Origin: Acetatifactor sp.
Lineage (GTDB): Bacteria > Bacillota > Clostridia > Lachnospirales > Lachnospiraceae
Reading direction: 5' to 3'
DNA: 46,339 bases
NCBI GenBank assembly: GCA_018385425.1
Contig: JAHBAA010000132.1
Coordinates: forward strand, 1 to 46,339
Positions 15,165-24,105 of the stretch are shown in pieces. Numbering within the stretch: the first letter of the stretch is position 1; each line of letters starts with the position of its first letter. The position numbers were made by a program, and so were the translations under genes. The notes under the pieces are model-generated. The model was not told where the DNA came from, searched no databases, and saw only the letters and a program-made list of their open reading frames with translations.

Positions 15165-16943
15165 ATGTTTTATTCGGATGAGATAATTGAAGAGGTCAGA
15201 TCCCGAAGCGATATCGTGGATGTGGTGTCCGGGTATCTGAGCCTTCAGAAGAAAGGAAATAATTATTGGGCCTGCTGCCCTTTTCACAATGAAGATACGC
15301 CGTCCTTTTCGGTTTCTTCCGCCAAGCAGATGTTCCATTGCTTTGGCTGCGGTGTGAGCGGCAATGTCTACACCTTTCTCATGAAGTATGAGAATTATTC
15401 TTTCCCGGAGGCTGTGAAGGTTTTGGCCCAGCGCTGCGGCGTGAAGCTGCCCGAGGCAGAGTACACGGAGGAACAAAAGAAGCTGGTGAACCGAAAGCAG
15501 CGTCTGTTGGATCTGAACCGGGAGGCTGCCAGATTTTTCTACTATCAGCTGCGTTCTCCCCGCGGAAAAGTCGGCATGGAATACCTGAAGAAAAGGGAAT
15601 TGTCTGAGGAGACCATGAAAAAATTCGGGCTTGGCTTTGCCGATATGGGAGGGCAGGAGCTGGTTCGTTACCTCAGAAGCAAAGGGTTTGAAGATGAACT
15701 GATCCATGAGGCCGGGTTGGCAGTGATGTCCGAGAAGAGAGGTCTGGTCAGCCAGTTCTGGAATCGTGTGATGTTTCCGATTCAGGATATAAATGGCAAG
15801 GTCATCGGATTCGGCGGCCGGGTGATGGGGGACGGAGAACCGAAGTATCTGAACTCTCCCGAGACACCGGTATTTGATAAAAGACGCAATCTGTTCGGCA
15901 TGAATTTTGCCAGAACGGCCAGAACAGGAAATCTTATTCTATGTGAGGGATACATGGATGTGATCTCCATGCATCAGGCAGGCTTCACCCAGGCGGTGGC
16001 TTCTCTGGGAACAGCATTTACACCGGAGCAGGCCAGACTGATCAAACGATACACGGACAAGGTATTGCTGGCATATGACAGTGACGGGGCAGGCGTGAAG
16101 GCAGCCATCCGGGGAATCGGAATTCTCAGGGAGGCGGGACTGACAGGAAAGATCATCCATATGGAACCCTACAAGGACCCGGATGAATTTATCAAGAATC
16201 TGGGGCCGGAGGAGTTTCAAAAGCGCATAGATGAGGCGGAGAACAGTTTCTTTTTTGAGATCAGAATTCTGGAGAGGAACTTTGATCTGACGGATCCGGA
16301 CGGCAAGACGAAATTTCACAGAGAGATAGCAAAAAAGCTTCTTGTGTTCACCGAGGAGGTGGAACGGGAAAACTATCTGCAGGCCATAGCGGCAAAATAC
16401 TTCGTCAGTCCGGACAATCTTCGAAGCCTTGTTGCATCCTATGCAGCGCAGGAGGGCGGAGTAAAGCCGGCAGAACGGCCCAAAACGGTCACACATCAGA
16501 AGGAGACCCCGGATGACAAGGCGAAGAGAAGCCAGAGGGTACTGTTGACATGGTTGACAGATTATCCCACACTGTATCAAAAGATCCGGAAGATTCTCTC
16601 CCCTGAGGATTTTACGGATGAGCTGTATCGCAAGGTTGCAGAGAAACTGTTTCAGAATATAGAGAAGGGGAATGCCAATCCGGCGAGCATCATCAGTATG
16701 TTTGACGATGACAAGACCCAGAATGCCGCAGCGGAGGTGTTCAACACCGCTCTTCCCTATATCTCTACGCTCCAGGAGAGAGAACAGGCATTTCATGATG
16801 TCTTGTTGGCGGTGAAGCGGAACAGCTTTGAGCAGCGCCGTGCTGTGCTTGCACAGGAAAAGGATGGGTTTAGCCGTTTCCTTCAGGCCAAAAAGGAATT
16901 GGAAGATTTGGCGAAAACGTTTATTTCGCTGGAGGAAGGATAA
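15165..16943 (+). CDS. dnaG: DNA primase
   Basis: This 592-residue primase makes RNA primers at the replication fork. Its order is an N-terminal CHC2 zinc finger (CPFHNEDTPSF, then FHCFGCG, about residues 40-65), the catalytic core with the TOPRIM signatures LCEGYMDVISMHQAGF (about 263-278) and AYDSDGAG (about 305-312), and a C-terminal helicase-binding region. The length is normal for Firmicutes. It lies between dgt and rpoD, the classical macromolecular-synthesis arrangement. Residues 440-460 form a charged linker before the C-terminal domain. Confidence 0.96.
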   Translation: MFYSDEIIEEVRSRSDIVDVVSGYLSLQKKGNNYWACCPFHNEDTPSFSVSSAKQMFHCFGCGVSGNVYTFLMKYENYSFPEAVKVLAQRCGVKLPEAEYTEEQKKLVNRKQRLLDLNREAARFFYYQLRSPRGKVGMEYLKKRELSEETMKKFGLGFADMGGQELVRYLRSKGFEDELIHEAGLAVMSEKRGLVSQFWNRVMFPIQDINGKVIGFGGRVMGDGEPKYLNSPETPVFDKRRNLFGMNFARTARTGNLILCEGYMDVISMHQAGFTQAVASLGTAFTPEQARLIKRYTDKVLLAYDSDGAGVKAAIRGIGILREAGLTGKIIHMEPYKDPDEFIKNLGPEEFQKRIDEAENSFFFEIRILERNFDLTDPDGKTKFHREIAKKLLVFTEEVERENYLQAIAAKYFVSPDNLRSLVASYAAQEGGVKPAERPKTVTHQKETPDDKAKRSQRVLLTWLTDYPTLYQKIRKILSPEDFTDELYRKVAEKLFQNIEKGNANPASIISMFDDDKTQNAAAEVFNTALPYISTLQEREQAFHDVLLAVKRNSFEQRRAVLAQEKDGFSRFLQAKKELEDLAKTFISLEEG

Positions 16944-17010
16944 CAATATTAGATAAGCTATGGTAATGGATCTGGAGATCTGTTTCTCAAAGGAAGGATG
17001 GAAAATTACA

Positions 17011-18126
17011 ATGGATGAAACTTTACAGGCAAAATTTGATGAGAAGATGAAAGAACTGATCGCTTCGGCGAAAAAGAACAAGAATGTTCTGGAGTACCAG
17101 GAAATCAGTGATTTCTTTGCCGATATGCCCTTGGAGGAGGCACAGTTTGAGAAAATTCTCGACGTTCTGGAGAAGAACAATATTGATGTGCTTCGAATTA
17201 CGGAGGAAGAGGATTACATCGATGTAGACCCTGCCATGTTCTCTGACGAGGAGGCAGTTGATGTTGAAAATATTGACCTTTCTGTCCCTGACGGCGTAAG
17301 CATTGAGGATCCTGTGCGTATGTATCTGAAGGAGATTGGCAAGGTGCCTCTTTTGTCCGCTGAGGAGGAGATCGAGCTTGCAAAGAGAATGGAGCTGGGG
17401 GATCAGGAGGCGAAGAAGCGCCTGGCAGAGGCAAACCTTCGTCTTGTTGTCAGCATCGCAAAGCGCTATGTAGGCAGAGGAATGCTGTTCCTGGACCTGA
17501 TTCAGGAGGGAAATTTAGGTCTGATCAAGGCGGTTGAGAAGTTTGACTATCGAAAGGGTTATAAATTTTCCACCTATGCAACCTGGTGGATCCGTCAGGC
17601 AATCACCAGAGCCATTGCAGATCAGGCGCGAACCATTCGTATTCCCGTGCATATGGTTGAGACCATCAACAAACTGATCCGTGTCAGCAGACAGCTGCTT
17701 CAGGAGCTGGGCAGAGAGCCGTCTCCTGAAGAGATCGCGGAAGAGATGGGAATGCCTGCGGATCGGGTCCGTGAGATCTTAAAGATCAGCCAGGAGCCGG
17801 TGTCCATGGAGACACCTATCGGTGAGGAGGAGGACAGCCATCTGGGAGATTTCATTGAGGATGACAATGTTCCGGCACCTGCGGATGCCGCTGCCTTCAC
17901 CCTGCTTCGTGAGCAGCTGGATGAGGTGCTGAATACGTTGACCGAGCGTGAGCAGAAGGTACTGAGACTGCGCTTCGGTATCGATGACGGTCAGCCCAAG
18001 ACACTGGAAGATGTGGGCAAACGGTTTAATGTGACCCGTGAGCGTATCAGACAGATCGAGGCAAAGGCTCTGAGAAAACTGCGCCACCCCAGCAGAAGCA
18101 GAAAGCTGAAGGACTATCTGGACTGA
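17011..18126 (+). CDS. rpoD: RNA polymerase sigma factor RpoD (sigma-A)
   Basis: This 371-residue primary sigma factor has an N-terminal region 1.1, then region 1.2 ([16 protein letters not shown]), region 2 with the -10-binding helix ([20 protein letters not shown]), region 3, and region 4.2 ([20 protein letters not shown]). It matches the promoters seen in this window (TTGACA/TATAAT type). The frame is open back to 16960, but ATG 17011 gives the normal N-terminus ([12 protein letters not shown]) and follows AAAGGAAGG, although with long spacing. It overlaps trmK by one base (TGATG). Confidence 0.96.
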   Translation: MDETLQAKFDEKMKELIASAKKNKNVLEYQEISDFFADMPLEEAQFEKILDVLEKNNIDVLRITEEEDYIDVDPAMFSDEEAVDVENIDLSVPDGVSIEDPVRMYLKEIGKVPLLSAEEEIELAKRMELGDQEAKKRLAEANLRLVVSIAKRYVGRGMLFLDLIQEGNLGLIKAVEKFDYRKGYKFSTYATWWIRQAITRAIADQARTIRIPVHMVETINKLIRVSRQLLQELGREPSPEEIAEEMGMPADRVREILKISQEPVSMETPIGEEEDSHLGDFIEDDNVPAPADAAAFTLLREQLDEVLNTLTEREQKVLRLRFGIDDGQPKTLEDVGKRFNVTRERIRQIEAKALRKLRHPSRSRKLKDYLD

Positions 18127-18893
18127 TGGCGGCCAAGAGAGTCATTTTATCCAAACGGTTACAGATGCTGGCGAATATGGTGACGAAGGGAAACCGCGTG
18201 GTCGATATCGGATGCGACCACGCGTATCTTTCTATTTATCTGGTGGAAAGCGGGATCTGTCCCGGTGCCCTCGCCATGGATGTGAGAAAGGGGCCTCTGT
18301 CGGCTGCGGAAGAGCATATCAGGCAGAGCGGTTTTGAAGCGTCGGTAAAGACCAGGCTGTCAGACGGACTGAAGGAGTATCTGCCCGGGGAAGCGGAGAC
18401 TCTCGTCTGTGCCGGTATGGGCGGACCGTTGATGGAAAAAATTTTGACGGACAGTTTTGAGAAAGTGAAGACGCTGAAGGAGTTGATCCTGCAGCCGCAG
18501 TCCGAGATTCGGGAATTTCGCAGGTTCCTTCGACAGAACGGTCTTACGATCGCGGAGGAGAGAAGTGAGCTGGAGGACGGGAAGTACTATTTTGCCATGC
18601 GGGCATTGCTGCCCGGCAGGGAAGTAATTCTCACATCAGTGCAGGAAGATCAGGATCTGTTCGATGCCTACGGGGAGTATTTACTCAAGGCAAAGGATCC
18701 GGTGCTGTGGGAGTTCCTGGAAAAGCGACTGGGGGTCTGCGATGAACTGGAGCAGAGGCTCCGTTTTAATCTGGAGAGAACAGATCGGTCGGAGGAGAAA
18801 GAAGCGGACGGCAGAAAACGTCTCCAAAACAGACTTTTTGAGGTGCAGAGGGAGCTTTCTAAGATCCGTCGTGCGCTGGAGTACTTCCGGTAA
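18126..18893 (+). CDS. trmK: tRNA (adenine(22)-N1)-methyltransferase
   Basis: This 255-residue SAM-dependent enzyme methylates A22 in the D-loop of certain tRNAs. The SAM-binding motif VVDIGCDHAYLSIYL lies at about residues 24-38, and the family-typical CAGMGGPLM lies at about 98-106, followed by LQPQSEIREFRRFL. Its start codon overlaps the rpoD stop by one base, indicating translational coupling. Position directly after rpoD is characteristic of trmK in Firmicutes. The NIF3-like gene often found next is absent; a nucleoside kinase follows instead. Confidence 0.9.
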   Translation: MAAKRVILSKRLQMLANMVTKGNRVVDIGCDHAYLSIYLVESGICPGALAMDVRKGPLSAAEEHIRQSGFEASVKTRLSDGLKEYLPGEAETLVCAGMGGPLMEKILTDSFEKVKTLKELILQPQSEIREFRRFLRQNGLTIAEERSELEDGKYYFAMRALLPGREVILTSVQEDQDLFDAYGEYLLKAKDPVLWEFLEKRLGVCDELEQRLRFNLERTDRSEEKEADGRKRLQNRLFEVQRELSKIRRALEYFR

Positions 18894-18968
18894 GTTTGGA
18901 GCGGAGAAAAATGAAACTTAAAGTTATGCAGTGGGTGCCCCTCCATGTCAGGGGGCAGGGGGAGTGAA

Positions 18969-20624
18969 ATGATTCAGGTATCAGTATGTGGGGAGAAAAT
19001 ACAGGTTCCAAGAGGAACATCCTTTGAGACGATCGCGAAACGGTATCGGGATCGCTATGACAGCCAGATTGCTGTTGCATCCTGCAACGGAAAGATCAGG
19101 GAATTGTTCAAGCTGATCACCAAGGATTGTGAGGTAAAATTTTTTACCACAAAAGATGACGTGGGACACAAGACCTATGTGAGAGCAGCTACCATGCTGT
19201 TTCTCAAGGCGGTAAATGATGTGTACGGTGAAGAGGCTGCCAGCAAAGCCTATGTGGAATTTACCATCGGACATGGGTATTATATCAGCACCAGAGGCGC
19301 TTTCCCGGTGTCTGAAGAGGGAGCGGAACGCCTGAAAGCCAGAATGAAAGAACTGGTGGAGAAAAAAGTACCCTTTATGAAGCGCTCCATGTCAGTGGAG
19401 GATGCCATTGATCTGTTTCGGGAGAAAGGAATGGATGACAAGGTGGAGTTGTTCTCCTACCGCATGAGTTCCCAGGTCAACATCTATGAGATGGATGGCT
19501 ATTTTGACTATTATTACGGGTATATGCTGCCGAATGCCGGTTATGTGCAGTGGACGGATGTGTGTCCTTATGCGGACGGATATATGCTGCTTCTGCCTAC
19601 CAGAAAGAATCCAACGGTGGTGGAACCTTTTGCGGAGAGGAAAAATCTGTTCGCCACGCTTGTCGCTTCCGGTGAGTGGGGACAGAAGGTGGGCATAGAG
19701 ACGGTAGGCGATCTGAACAACGGAATCTGCAGTAACTCCATGAGCGAGATGGTATTGATCCAGGAGGCCGAACAGGAGCGAAAGATCGGAGAGATCGCCA
19801 AGGATATCGTGAACAGAGGAAATGTAAAGTTTATCATGATCGCGGGCCCTTCTTCCTCCGGAAAGACCAGCTTTTCCCATCGGTTGTCCATCCAGCTTCG
19901 GACTTTGGGAAAGGTACCCCATCCCATTGCGCTGGACGATTACTTTGTCAATCGGGAGAATACACCTCTGGATGAAAACGGTGATTACAACTTCGAATGT
20001 CTGGAAGCATTGGATGTGAAGCAATTCAATGAGGACATGGTGAGACTTTTGTCCGGGGAGCGGGTGGAACTGCCTTCTTTCAATTTTATGGTGGGCAAGA
20101 GAGAATACCGTGGAAACTATAAACAGCTGGGACCGGAGGATATCTTGGTGATCGAGGGAATTCATGGCTTGAATGCAAGGATGAGTTATGCCCTTCCGGA
20201 GGAAAGTAAATACAAAATTTATATCAGTGCGCTGACAACCCTGAATGTGGATCGGCACAACCGTATTCCCACCACCGACGGACGACTCCTGCGCCGTATG
20301 GTGCGGGACGCCAGAACTCGTGGCTCCAGCGCAAGGCGCACCATCGGAATGTGGCCTTCGGTCAGACGGGGAGAGGAGGAGAATATTTTTCCCTTCCAGG
20401 AAGAGGCGGATGCAATGTTCAACTCCACCCAGATCTACGAACTGGCAGTGCTGAAGACCTATGCAATGCCTTTGCTGTTCCAGATTCCGAAGGATGCACC
20501 GGAGTATCTGGAGGCAAAGCGTCTGATGAAATTTTTGGATTATTTCCTGAATATGCCTGCAGAGAGTCTTCCCAACAATTCCATCTGCAGAGAGTTTGTG
20601 GGCGGAAGCTGTTTTAACGTGTAG
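18969..20624 (+). CDS. Nucleoside kinase with N-terminal TGS-like domain (uridine kinase family)
   Basis: This 551-residue protein has an N-terminal region resembling the TGS and second additional domains of threonyl-tRNA synthetase (about residues 1-200, including FTIGHGYYIS and its surroundings). A phosphoribulokinase/uridine kinase P-loop domain follows, with Walker A AGPSSSGKTS near residue 293 and LDDYFVNRENTP near 322. It is predicted to phosphorylate a nucleoside, most likely uridine or cytidine; the role of the TGS-like part is unknown. ATG 18969 is preceded by AGGGGGAGTG; an alternative at 18945 lacks a good site. rnpB follows with its own promoter. It is a common fusion in Clostridia. 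Confidence 0.82.
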   Translation: MIQVSVCGEKIQVPRGTSFETIAKRYRDRYDSQIAVASCNGKIRELFKLITKDCEVKFFTTKDDVGHKTYVRAATMLFLKAVNDVYGEEAASKAYVEFTIGHGYYISTRGAFPVSEEGAERLKARMKELVEKKVPFMKRSMSVEDAIDLFREKGMDDKVELFSYRMSSQVNIYEMDGYFDYYYGYMLPNAGYVQWTDVCPYADGYMLLLPTRKNPTVVEPFAERKNLFATLVASGEWGQKVGIETVGDLNNGICSNSMSEMVLIQEAEQERKIGEIAKDIVNRGNVKFIMIAGPSSSGKTSFSHRLSIQLRTLGKVPHPIALDDYFVNRENTPLDENGDYNFECLEALDVKQFNEDMVRLLSGERVELPSFNFMVGKREYRGNYKQLGPEDILVIEGIHGLNARMSYALPEESKYKIYISALTTLNVDRHNRIPTTDGRLLRRMVRDARTRGSSARRTIGMWPSVRRGEEENIFPFQEEADAMFNSTQIYELAVLKTYAMPLLFQIPKDAPEYLEAKRLMKFLDYFLNMPAESLPNNSICREFVGGSCFNV

Positions 20625-20636
20625 GAAAAAACAATC

Positions 20637-20665
20637 TTGCTTTTTCCGAAGGGGAAGGCTATAAT
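20637..20665 (+). promoter_or_regulatory. Promoter of rnpB
   Basis: TTGCTT (20637-20642), a 17-base spacer and a perfect TATAAT (20660-20665). Initiation near 20672 agrees with the P1 stem of the RNA. Confidence 0.85.
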
Positions 20666-20671
20666 GGGCAG

Positions 20672-21012
20672 GTAAGTAAGACAGGCGATCGCGGCTGACA
20701 GAACAGTCAGGTGAGGAAAGTCCGGGCTTCATAGGGCAGGATGCCGGATAACGTCCGGTGGAGGCGACTCCAAGGCCAGTGCAACAGAGAGATACCGCCA
20801 GGAAAACCTGGTAAGGGTGGAAAGGCAGTGTAAGAGACTACCGTCCGGCTGGTAACAGACGGAGCCATGTAAACCCCATCCGAAGCAAGACCAAGACGAA
20901 AGCGACAGGTTTGCCCGACCTGCTTTCAGGTAGGTTGCTAGAGGCGGCCGGCAACGGCCGCAGTAGATAGATGATCGCTCAACGACATAACCCGGCTTAT
21001 CGTTTTGCTTAC
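20672..21012 (+). ncRNA. rnpB: RNase P RNA, class A
   Basis: This catalytic RNA matures the 5' ends of tRNAs. The universally conserved GAGGAAAGTCCGGGCT core (about 20713-20728) and the 3' partner CATAACCCGGCTTA (about 20986-20999) form the P4 region. P1 is an 11-base helix between GTAAGTAAGAC (20672-20682) and GTTTTGCTTAC (21002-21012) with two G-U pairs, which sets the ends. Its length of 341 bases and the general layout fit the ancestral type A found in Clostridia rather than the Bacillus type B. It has its own promoter and terminator. Confidence 0.95.
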
Positions 21013-21021
21013 ATTTCTTCA

Positions 21022-21046
21022 CCCCGGCAGAATCTGCCGGGGTTTT
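21022..21046 (+). terminator. Terminator of rnpB
   Basis: CCCCGGCAG (21022-21030) pairs perfectly with CTGCCGGGG (21034-21042) over a 3-base loop, followed by TTTT. Confidence 0.85.
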
Positions 21047-21130
21047 GCGTACCGGGCGGAATGCGAAGGATCTGTTTGAGGAGGTTGTTCCCTCCCGGAT
21101 GCGCTTCTACTCGAGATTTCAGGAGGATAG

Positions 21131-21922
21131 ATGAGAAAGATTAGGTGGATCGTTTTTGTATTGTGTCTGGTATTGTGCGGCTGCAGCAGGCAGTTGGATG
21201 AGAACAGCGACGAGTCCGGTGTAAGTATTGCGGAGGACAGTTGGAGTGACAGTCAGTCATCTGTAGAGAAGGAGGAAGGTTCCACAGAGAGCGTGGATGA
21301 TTCCGACATCAATTACGCCGGTCTGATTCAGGAAACATATGGTTCCGCGATGGTTCAGCTGGAGGGCGGAGGCCTGCTGGGCAGCGGCGTGATCGCAGGA
21401 ATGGACGAGGAGCGGATCGTGATTCTGACGGCGGCTCATGTGATCTCAAAGGCGAATTCCTACGTGCGGGTAACCTTCTTTGACGATTACAATGCCGTGA
21501 GCAGAGAGACCGATCTTTATGAGAGTCAGGATATCGGAGTGGTCATCGTGGAACGGGCGGATGTGCCGGAGGAAAATCTGGAACACTACCAATGTGCCGG
21601 GTGGCAGCAGGGGGACGAGGCAGCAGTGCAGCAGGGAGAGATCTGTATCGCGCTTGGCTGTACCTCCGGGGTTGCAGCGCAGTCATATGAGGGGACCATT
21701 GAGGATCCCTGGATCTTCGTAGAAGACTATGGGCAGCATATGATACTGGCTAAGGTCAACGGCAAACCGGGGATGTCCGGCGGCGGACTGTTCGACAAAG
21801 AGGGAAATCTGCTGGGGATCATCTCCGGCGGAAATGATGATGGTGAGCTTGCCGTGATTCCCATGAGTCTCTTTGCAATAAAGGTTGACTTTTTGGATGA
21901 ATTGGTAGACAATAATAGGTAA
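21131..21922 (+). CDS. Trypsin-like serine protease lipoprotein
   Basis: This 263-residue exported protein has a signal peptide ending in a lipobox (VLCGC, Cys about 18) and an acidic, Ser-rich linker (about 20-60). A trypsin-like domain follows with the triad His103 (TAAHV), Asp134 (SQDIGVV) and Ser216 (GMSGGG). It lacks a PDZ domain, unlike HtrA proteins. It would act on the outer face of the membrane, perhaps in protein quality control. An AGGAGG site precedes ATG 21131. It heads a tightly spaced five-gene run to 25887; no clear promoter is visible in the 85 bases after the rnpB terminator, so part of its expression may come from read-through. Confidence 0.8.
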   Translation: MRKIRWIVFVLCLVLCGCSRQLDENSDESGVSIAEDSWSDSQSSVEKEEGSTESVDDSDINYAGLIQETYGSAMVQLEGGGLLGSGVIAGMDEERIVILTAAHVISKANSYVRVTFFDDYNAVSRETDLYESQDIGVVIVERADVPEENLEHYQCAGWQQGDEAAVQQGEICIALGCTSGVAAQSYEGTIEDPWIFVEDYGQHMILAKVNGKPGMSGGGLFDKEGNLLGIISGGNDDGELAVIPMSLFAIKVDFLDELVDNNR

Positions 21923-21960
21923 TGCATGCAGAGGGTCTCTGCGGAAAGGATGGACGAACA

Positions 21961-23145
21961 ATGACAAAGATTGATGTATTTTCCGGTTTTCTTGGTGCCG
22001 GCAAGACGACGCTGATCAAGAAGCTCTTGAAGGAAGCGTTGGACGGCAGCAAGACGGTATTGATTGAAAATGAATTTGGTGAGATCGGAATCGACGGCGG
22101 TTTTTTGAAGGAAGCAGGCATTGAGATCAAGGAGATGAATTCCGGCTGTATCTGCTGTTCCCTGGTAGGTGATTTCGGCACTTCTTTGAGAGAGGTGATC
22201 ACAACCTATGCACCGGAGCGCATTTTGATCGAGCCCTCAGGCGTGGGAAAGCTTTCCGACGTGCTGAAGGCTGTGGAAGGTGTTGCCGGAGAATTAGACG
22301 TGCAGGTAAACAGTGCTGTTGCGGTAGTGGATGCAAGTAAGGCAAAGATGTACAGCAAGAACTTCGGTGAGTTCTTTATCAATCAGATCGAGTATGCCGG
22401 TACGATCATCCTGAGCAGAACCGACAAGGCCAGCGATGCAAAGATCGCGGAGTGTGTTGCCATGATTCGCGAGCACAACAGCAAGGCGACGATCATTACC
22501 ACGCCCCTGGATCAGTTGGACGGCAAGGCGGTCCTGGAGACTATCGAAGGGGCAGACTCCCTGGAAGAAATGATGGCTGAGATGTTGGAGCACGCACACG
22601 AGCATGAGCACCATCACCACCATGAGGACGGCGAGGAGTGCCATTGCCATGATCACGAGCATGAGCATGAGCACCATCACCACCACGAGGACGATGAGGA
22701 GTGCCATTGCCATGATCACGAGCATGAGCATGAGCACCATCACCACCACGAGGACGATGAGGAGTGCTGCTGCCATGACCACGAGCACGAGCATGAGCAC
22801 CATCATCACCACGAGGACGGCGAGGAGTGCTGCTGCCATGAGCACGAGCACGAGCACCATCATCACCATCACGCAGACGAGGTGTTTACCAGCTGGGGCA
22901 AGGAGACGCCTGCCAAGTATACCGTGGAGAAGATCACGAAGATTTTGGAGGCACTGGACAGCGGAGAGTATGGTTTTGTGCTTCGTGCGAAGGGAATGGT
23001 TCCCGGGGAGGACGGTACCTGGATCTATTATGATTATGTACCTGAGGAGTCCGATATCAGAACCGGAAGTCCCATTGTCACCGGTAAGATCTGCGTCATC
23101 GGGTCAAAGCTGGATGAGGACAAGCTGGAAGAATTGTTTCAATAG
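21961..23145 (+). CDS. COG0523 (CobW/YciC-like) GTPase with His/Cys-rich repeat tail
   Basis: This 394-residue G3E-family GTPase is a probable metallochaperone. Walker A GFLGAGKTT lies at residues 9-17, the metal-binding CICC at 63-66, and the EPSG switch near 83. Between the GTPase and the C-terminal CobW_C domain (about residues 310-394), residues 211-305 are a low-complexity segment of four 21-residue units with about 46 His and 10 Cys, a strong metal store or sensor. Zinc is the usual cargo of relatives with such tails, with nickel or cobalt possible. The frame is open back to 21922, but ATG 21961 starts directly at the P-loop strand and is chosen. The gene for a second GTPase begins 16 bases downstream, suggesting a working pair. 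Confidence 0.88.
   Translation: MTKIDVFSGFLGAGKTTLIKKLLKEALDGSKTVLIENEFGEIGIDGGFLKEAGIEIKEMNSGCICCSLVGDFGTSLREVITTYAPERILIEPSGVGKLSDVLKAVEGVAGELDVQVNSAVAVVDASKAKMYSKNFGEFFINQIEYAGTIILSRTDKASDAKIAECVAMIREHNSKATIITTPLDQLDGKAVLETIEGADSLEEMMAEMLEHAHEHEHHHHHEDGEECHCHDHEHEHEHHHHHEDDEECHCHDHEHEHEHHHHHEDDEECCCHDHEHEHEHHHHHEDGEECCCHEHEHEHHHHHHADEVFTSWGKETPAKYTVEKITKILEALDSGEYGFVLRAKGMVPGEDGTWIYYDYVPEESDIRTGSPIVTGKICVIGSKLDEDKLEELFQ
22591..22875 (+). repeat. In-frame tandem repeat, 63-base unit, encoding His/Cys-rich metal-binding segment
   Basis: About four and a half copies of a 63-base unit encode 21-residue blocks of the form EHEHEHHHHHEDDEECHCHD. The first two copies carry CHCH and the last two CCCH, so the array has both expanded and diverged. 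High similarity between copies makes it prone to copy-number change without breaking the frame. Confidence 0.85.
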
Positions 23146-23161
23146 AGAATGAGGTGTTTGT

Positions 23162-24094
23162 ATGAAGCCCGTATATATGATTAACGGTTTTCTGGAGAGC
23201 GGCAAGACAGGGTTCATTGCGTTCACTTTGGGCCAGCCCTATTTCCAGACCAAGGGAAAAACATTGCTGATCGTCTGTGAGGAGGGAGAATTGGAGTATG
23301 ATCCAGCTCTTTTGTCCAAGACCCGCACGGTGATGGAAGTGATCGAGGAGGAAGAGGACTTCAACCCCACGAGATTGACCGAACTGGAGAAAAAGCACAA
23401 GCCGGACCGAATCATCATTGAGTTCAATGGTATGTGGAATTATAAAGAGGTAAAGCTTCCATGGTATTGGAAGATCGAACAGCAGATCACCATGATCGAC
23501 GGTTCTACCTTTGCCATGTATTACACCAATATGCGGTCTCTGCTGGCAGAGATGATCCGCGGCTCGGAGATGATCATCTTCAACCGCTGCGACACGGTGA
23601 GAGACCAGCTGAATACCTATAAGCGCAACATCAAGGCAGTAAACAGCAAGGCTGATGTGGTCTTCGAGGATGAAAACGGTGAGATCGACGAGATCTTCGA
23701 GGAGGATCTTCCCTATGATCTGAATGCAGACCCCATCGTGCTTGACAATCAGGGTTATGGCATCTGGTACTTGGATGCAACCGATCACCCTGAGCGCTAT
23801 ATTGGCAAGAAGCTGCAGTTCGTGGCCATGGTGTTAAAGCCGGAGGAGTTCCCGAAGAATTATTTTGTGCCGGGGCGTCTGGCAATGACCTGCTGTGCGG
23901 ATGATATGGCTTTCCTGGGATTTGCCTGCGAGTACGATGGCGCCGCTTCCCTTACACAGAAGGAGTGGGTGAAGGTGACGGCAGTCATGGCTAAGGAGTA
24001 CTGGGAGGATTATCAGGGTGAGGGCCCTGTCCTGCATGCTGTCAGTGTAGAGAAGACAAAGGCACCGAAGGAGGAAGTGATTTCCTTTACGTAA
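23162..24094 (+). CDS. Divergent CobW-like GTPase with C-terminal CC-motif domain (TIGR03943/YcgQ-like)
   Basis: This 310-residue protein has a P-loop (GFLESGKT, residues 9-16) and an NKxD-like FNRCD (about 141-145), placing it with G3E GTPases. However, it lacks the CxCC metal motif and has IIIEFNG where relatives have EPSG. The C-terminal part (about 215-290), with GRLAMTCCADDMAFLGFACE (Cys244-Cys245), resembles the C-terminal domain of TIGR03943/YcgQ permease-associated proteins, so this looks like a GTPase fused to that domain. It sits 16 bases after the His-tailed GTPase and was probably co-evolved with it in metal handling. The GTPase call is firm; the TIGR03943 resemblance is from memory of motifs and needs a profile search. 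Confidence 0.7.
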   Translation: MKPVYMINGFLESGKTGFIAFTLGQPYFQTKGKTLLIVCEEGELEYDPALLSKTRTVMEVIEEEEDFNPTRLTELEKKHKPDRIIIEFNGMWNYKEVKLPWYWKIEQQITMIDGSTFAMYYTNMRSLLAEMIRGSEMIIFNRCDTVRDQLNTYKRNIKAVNSKADVVFEDENGEIDEIFEEDLPYDLNADPIVLDNQGYGIWYLDATDHPERYIGKKLQFVAMVLKPEEFPKNYFVPGRLAMTCCADDMAFLGFACEYDGAASLTQKEWVKVTAVMAKEYWEDYQGEGPVLHAVSVEKTKAPKEEVISFT

Positions 24095-24105
24095 AGGCTT
24101 TCAAT

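Noticed and set aside
22294-22872. Minus-strand frame encoding a Met/Val/Leu-rich, apparently membrane-spanning protein
   Set aside because: The hydrophobic repeats are simply the complement of the His/Asp/Glu codon repeats in the GTPase; no start signal and no independent evidence.
22591-22875. Regular repeats considered as a CRISPR array
   Set aside because: Units are directly tandem, in frame and without unique spacers; they encode the His/Cys segment, and no cas genes are near.
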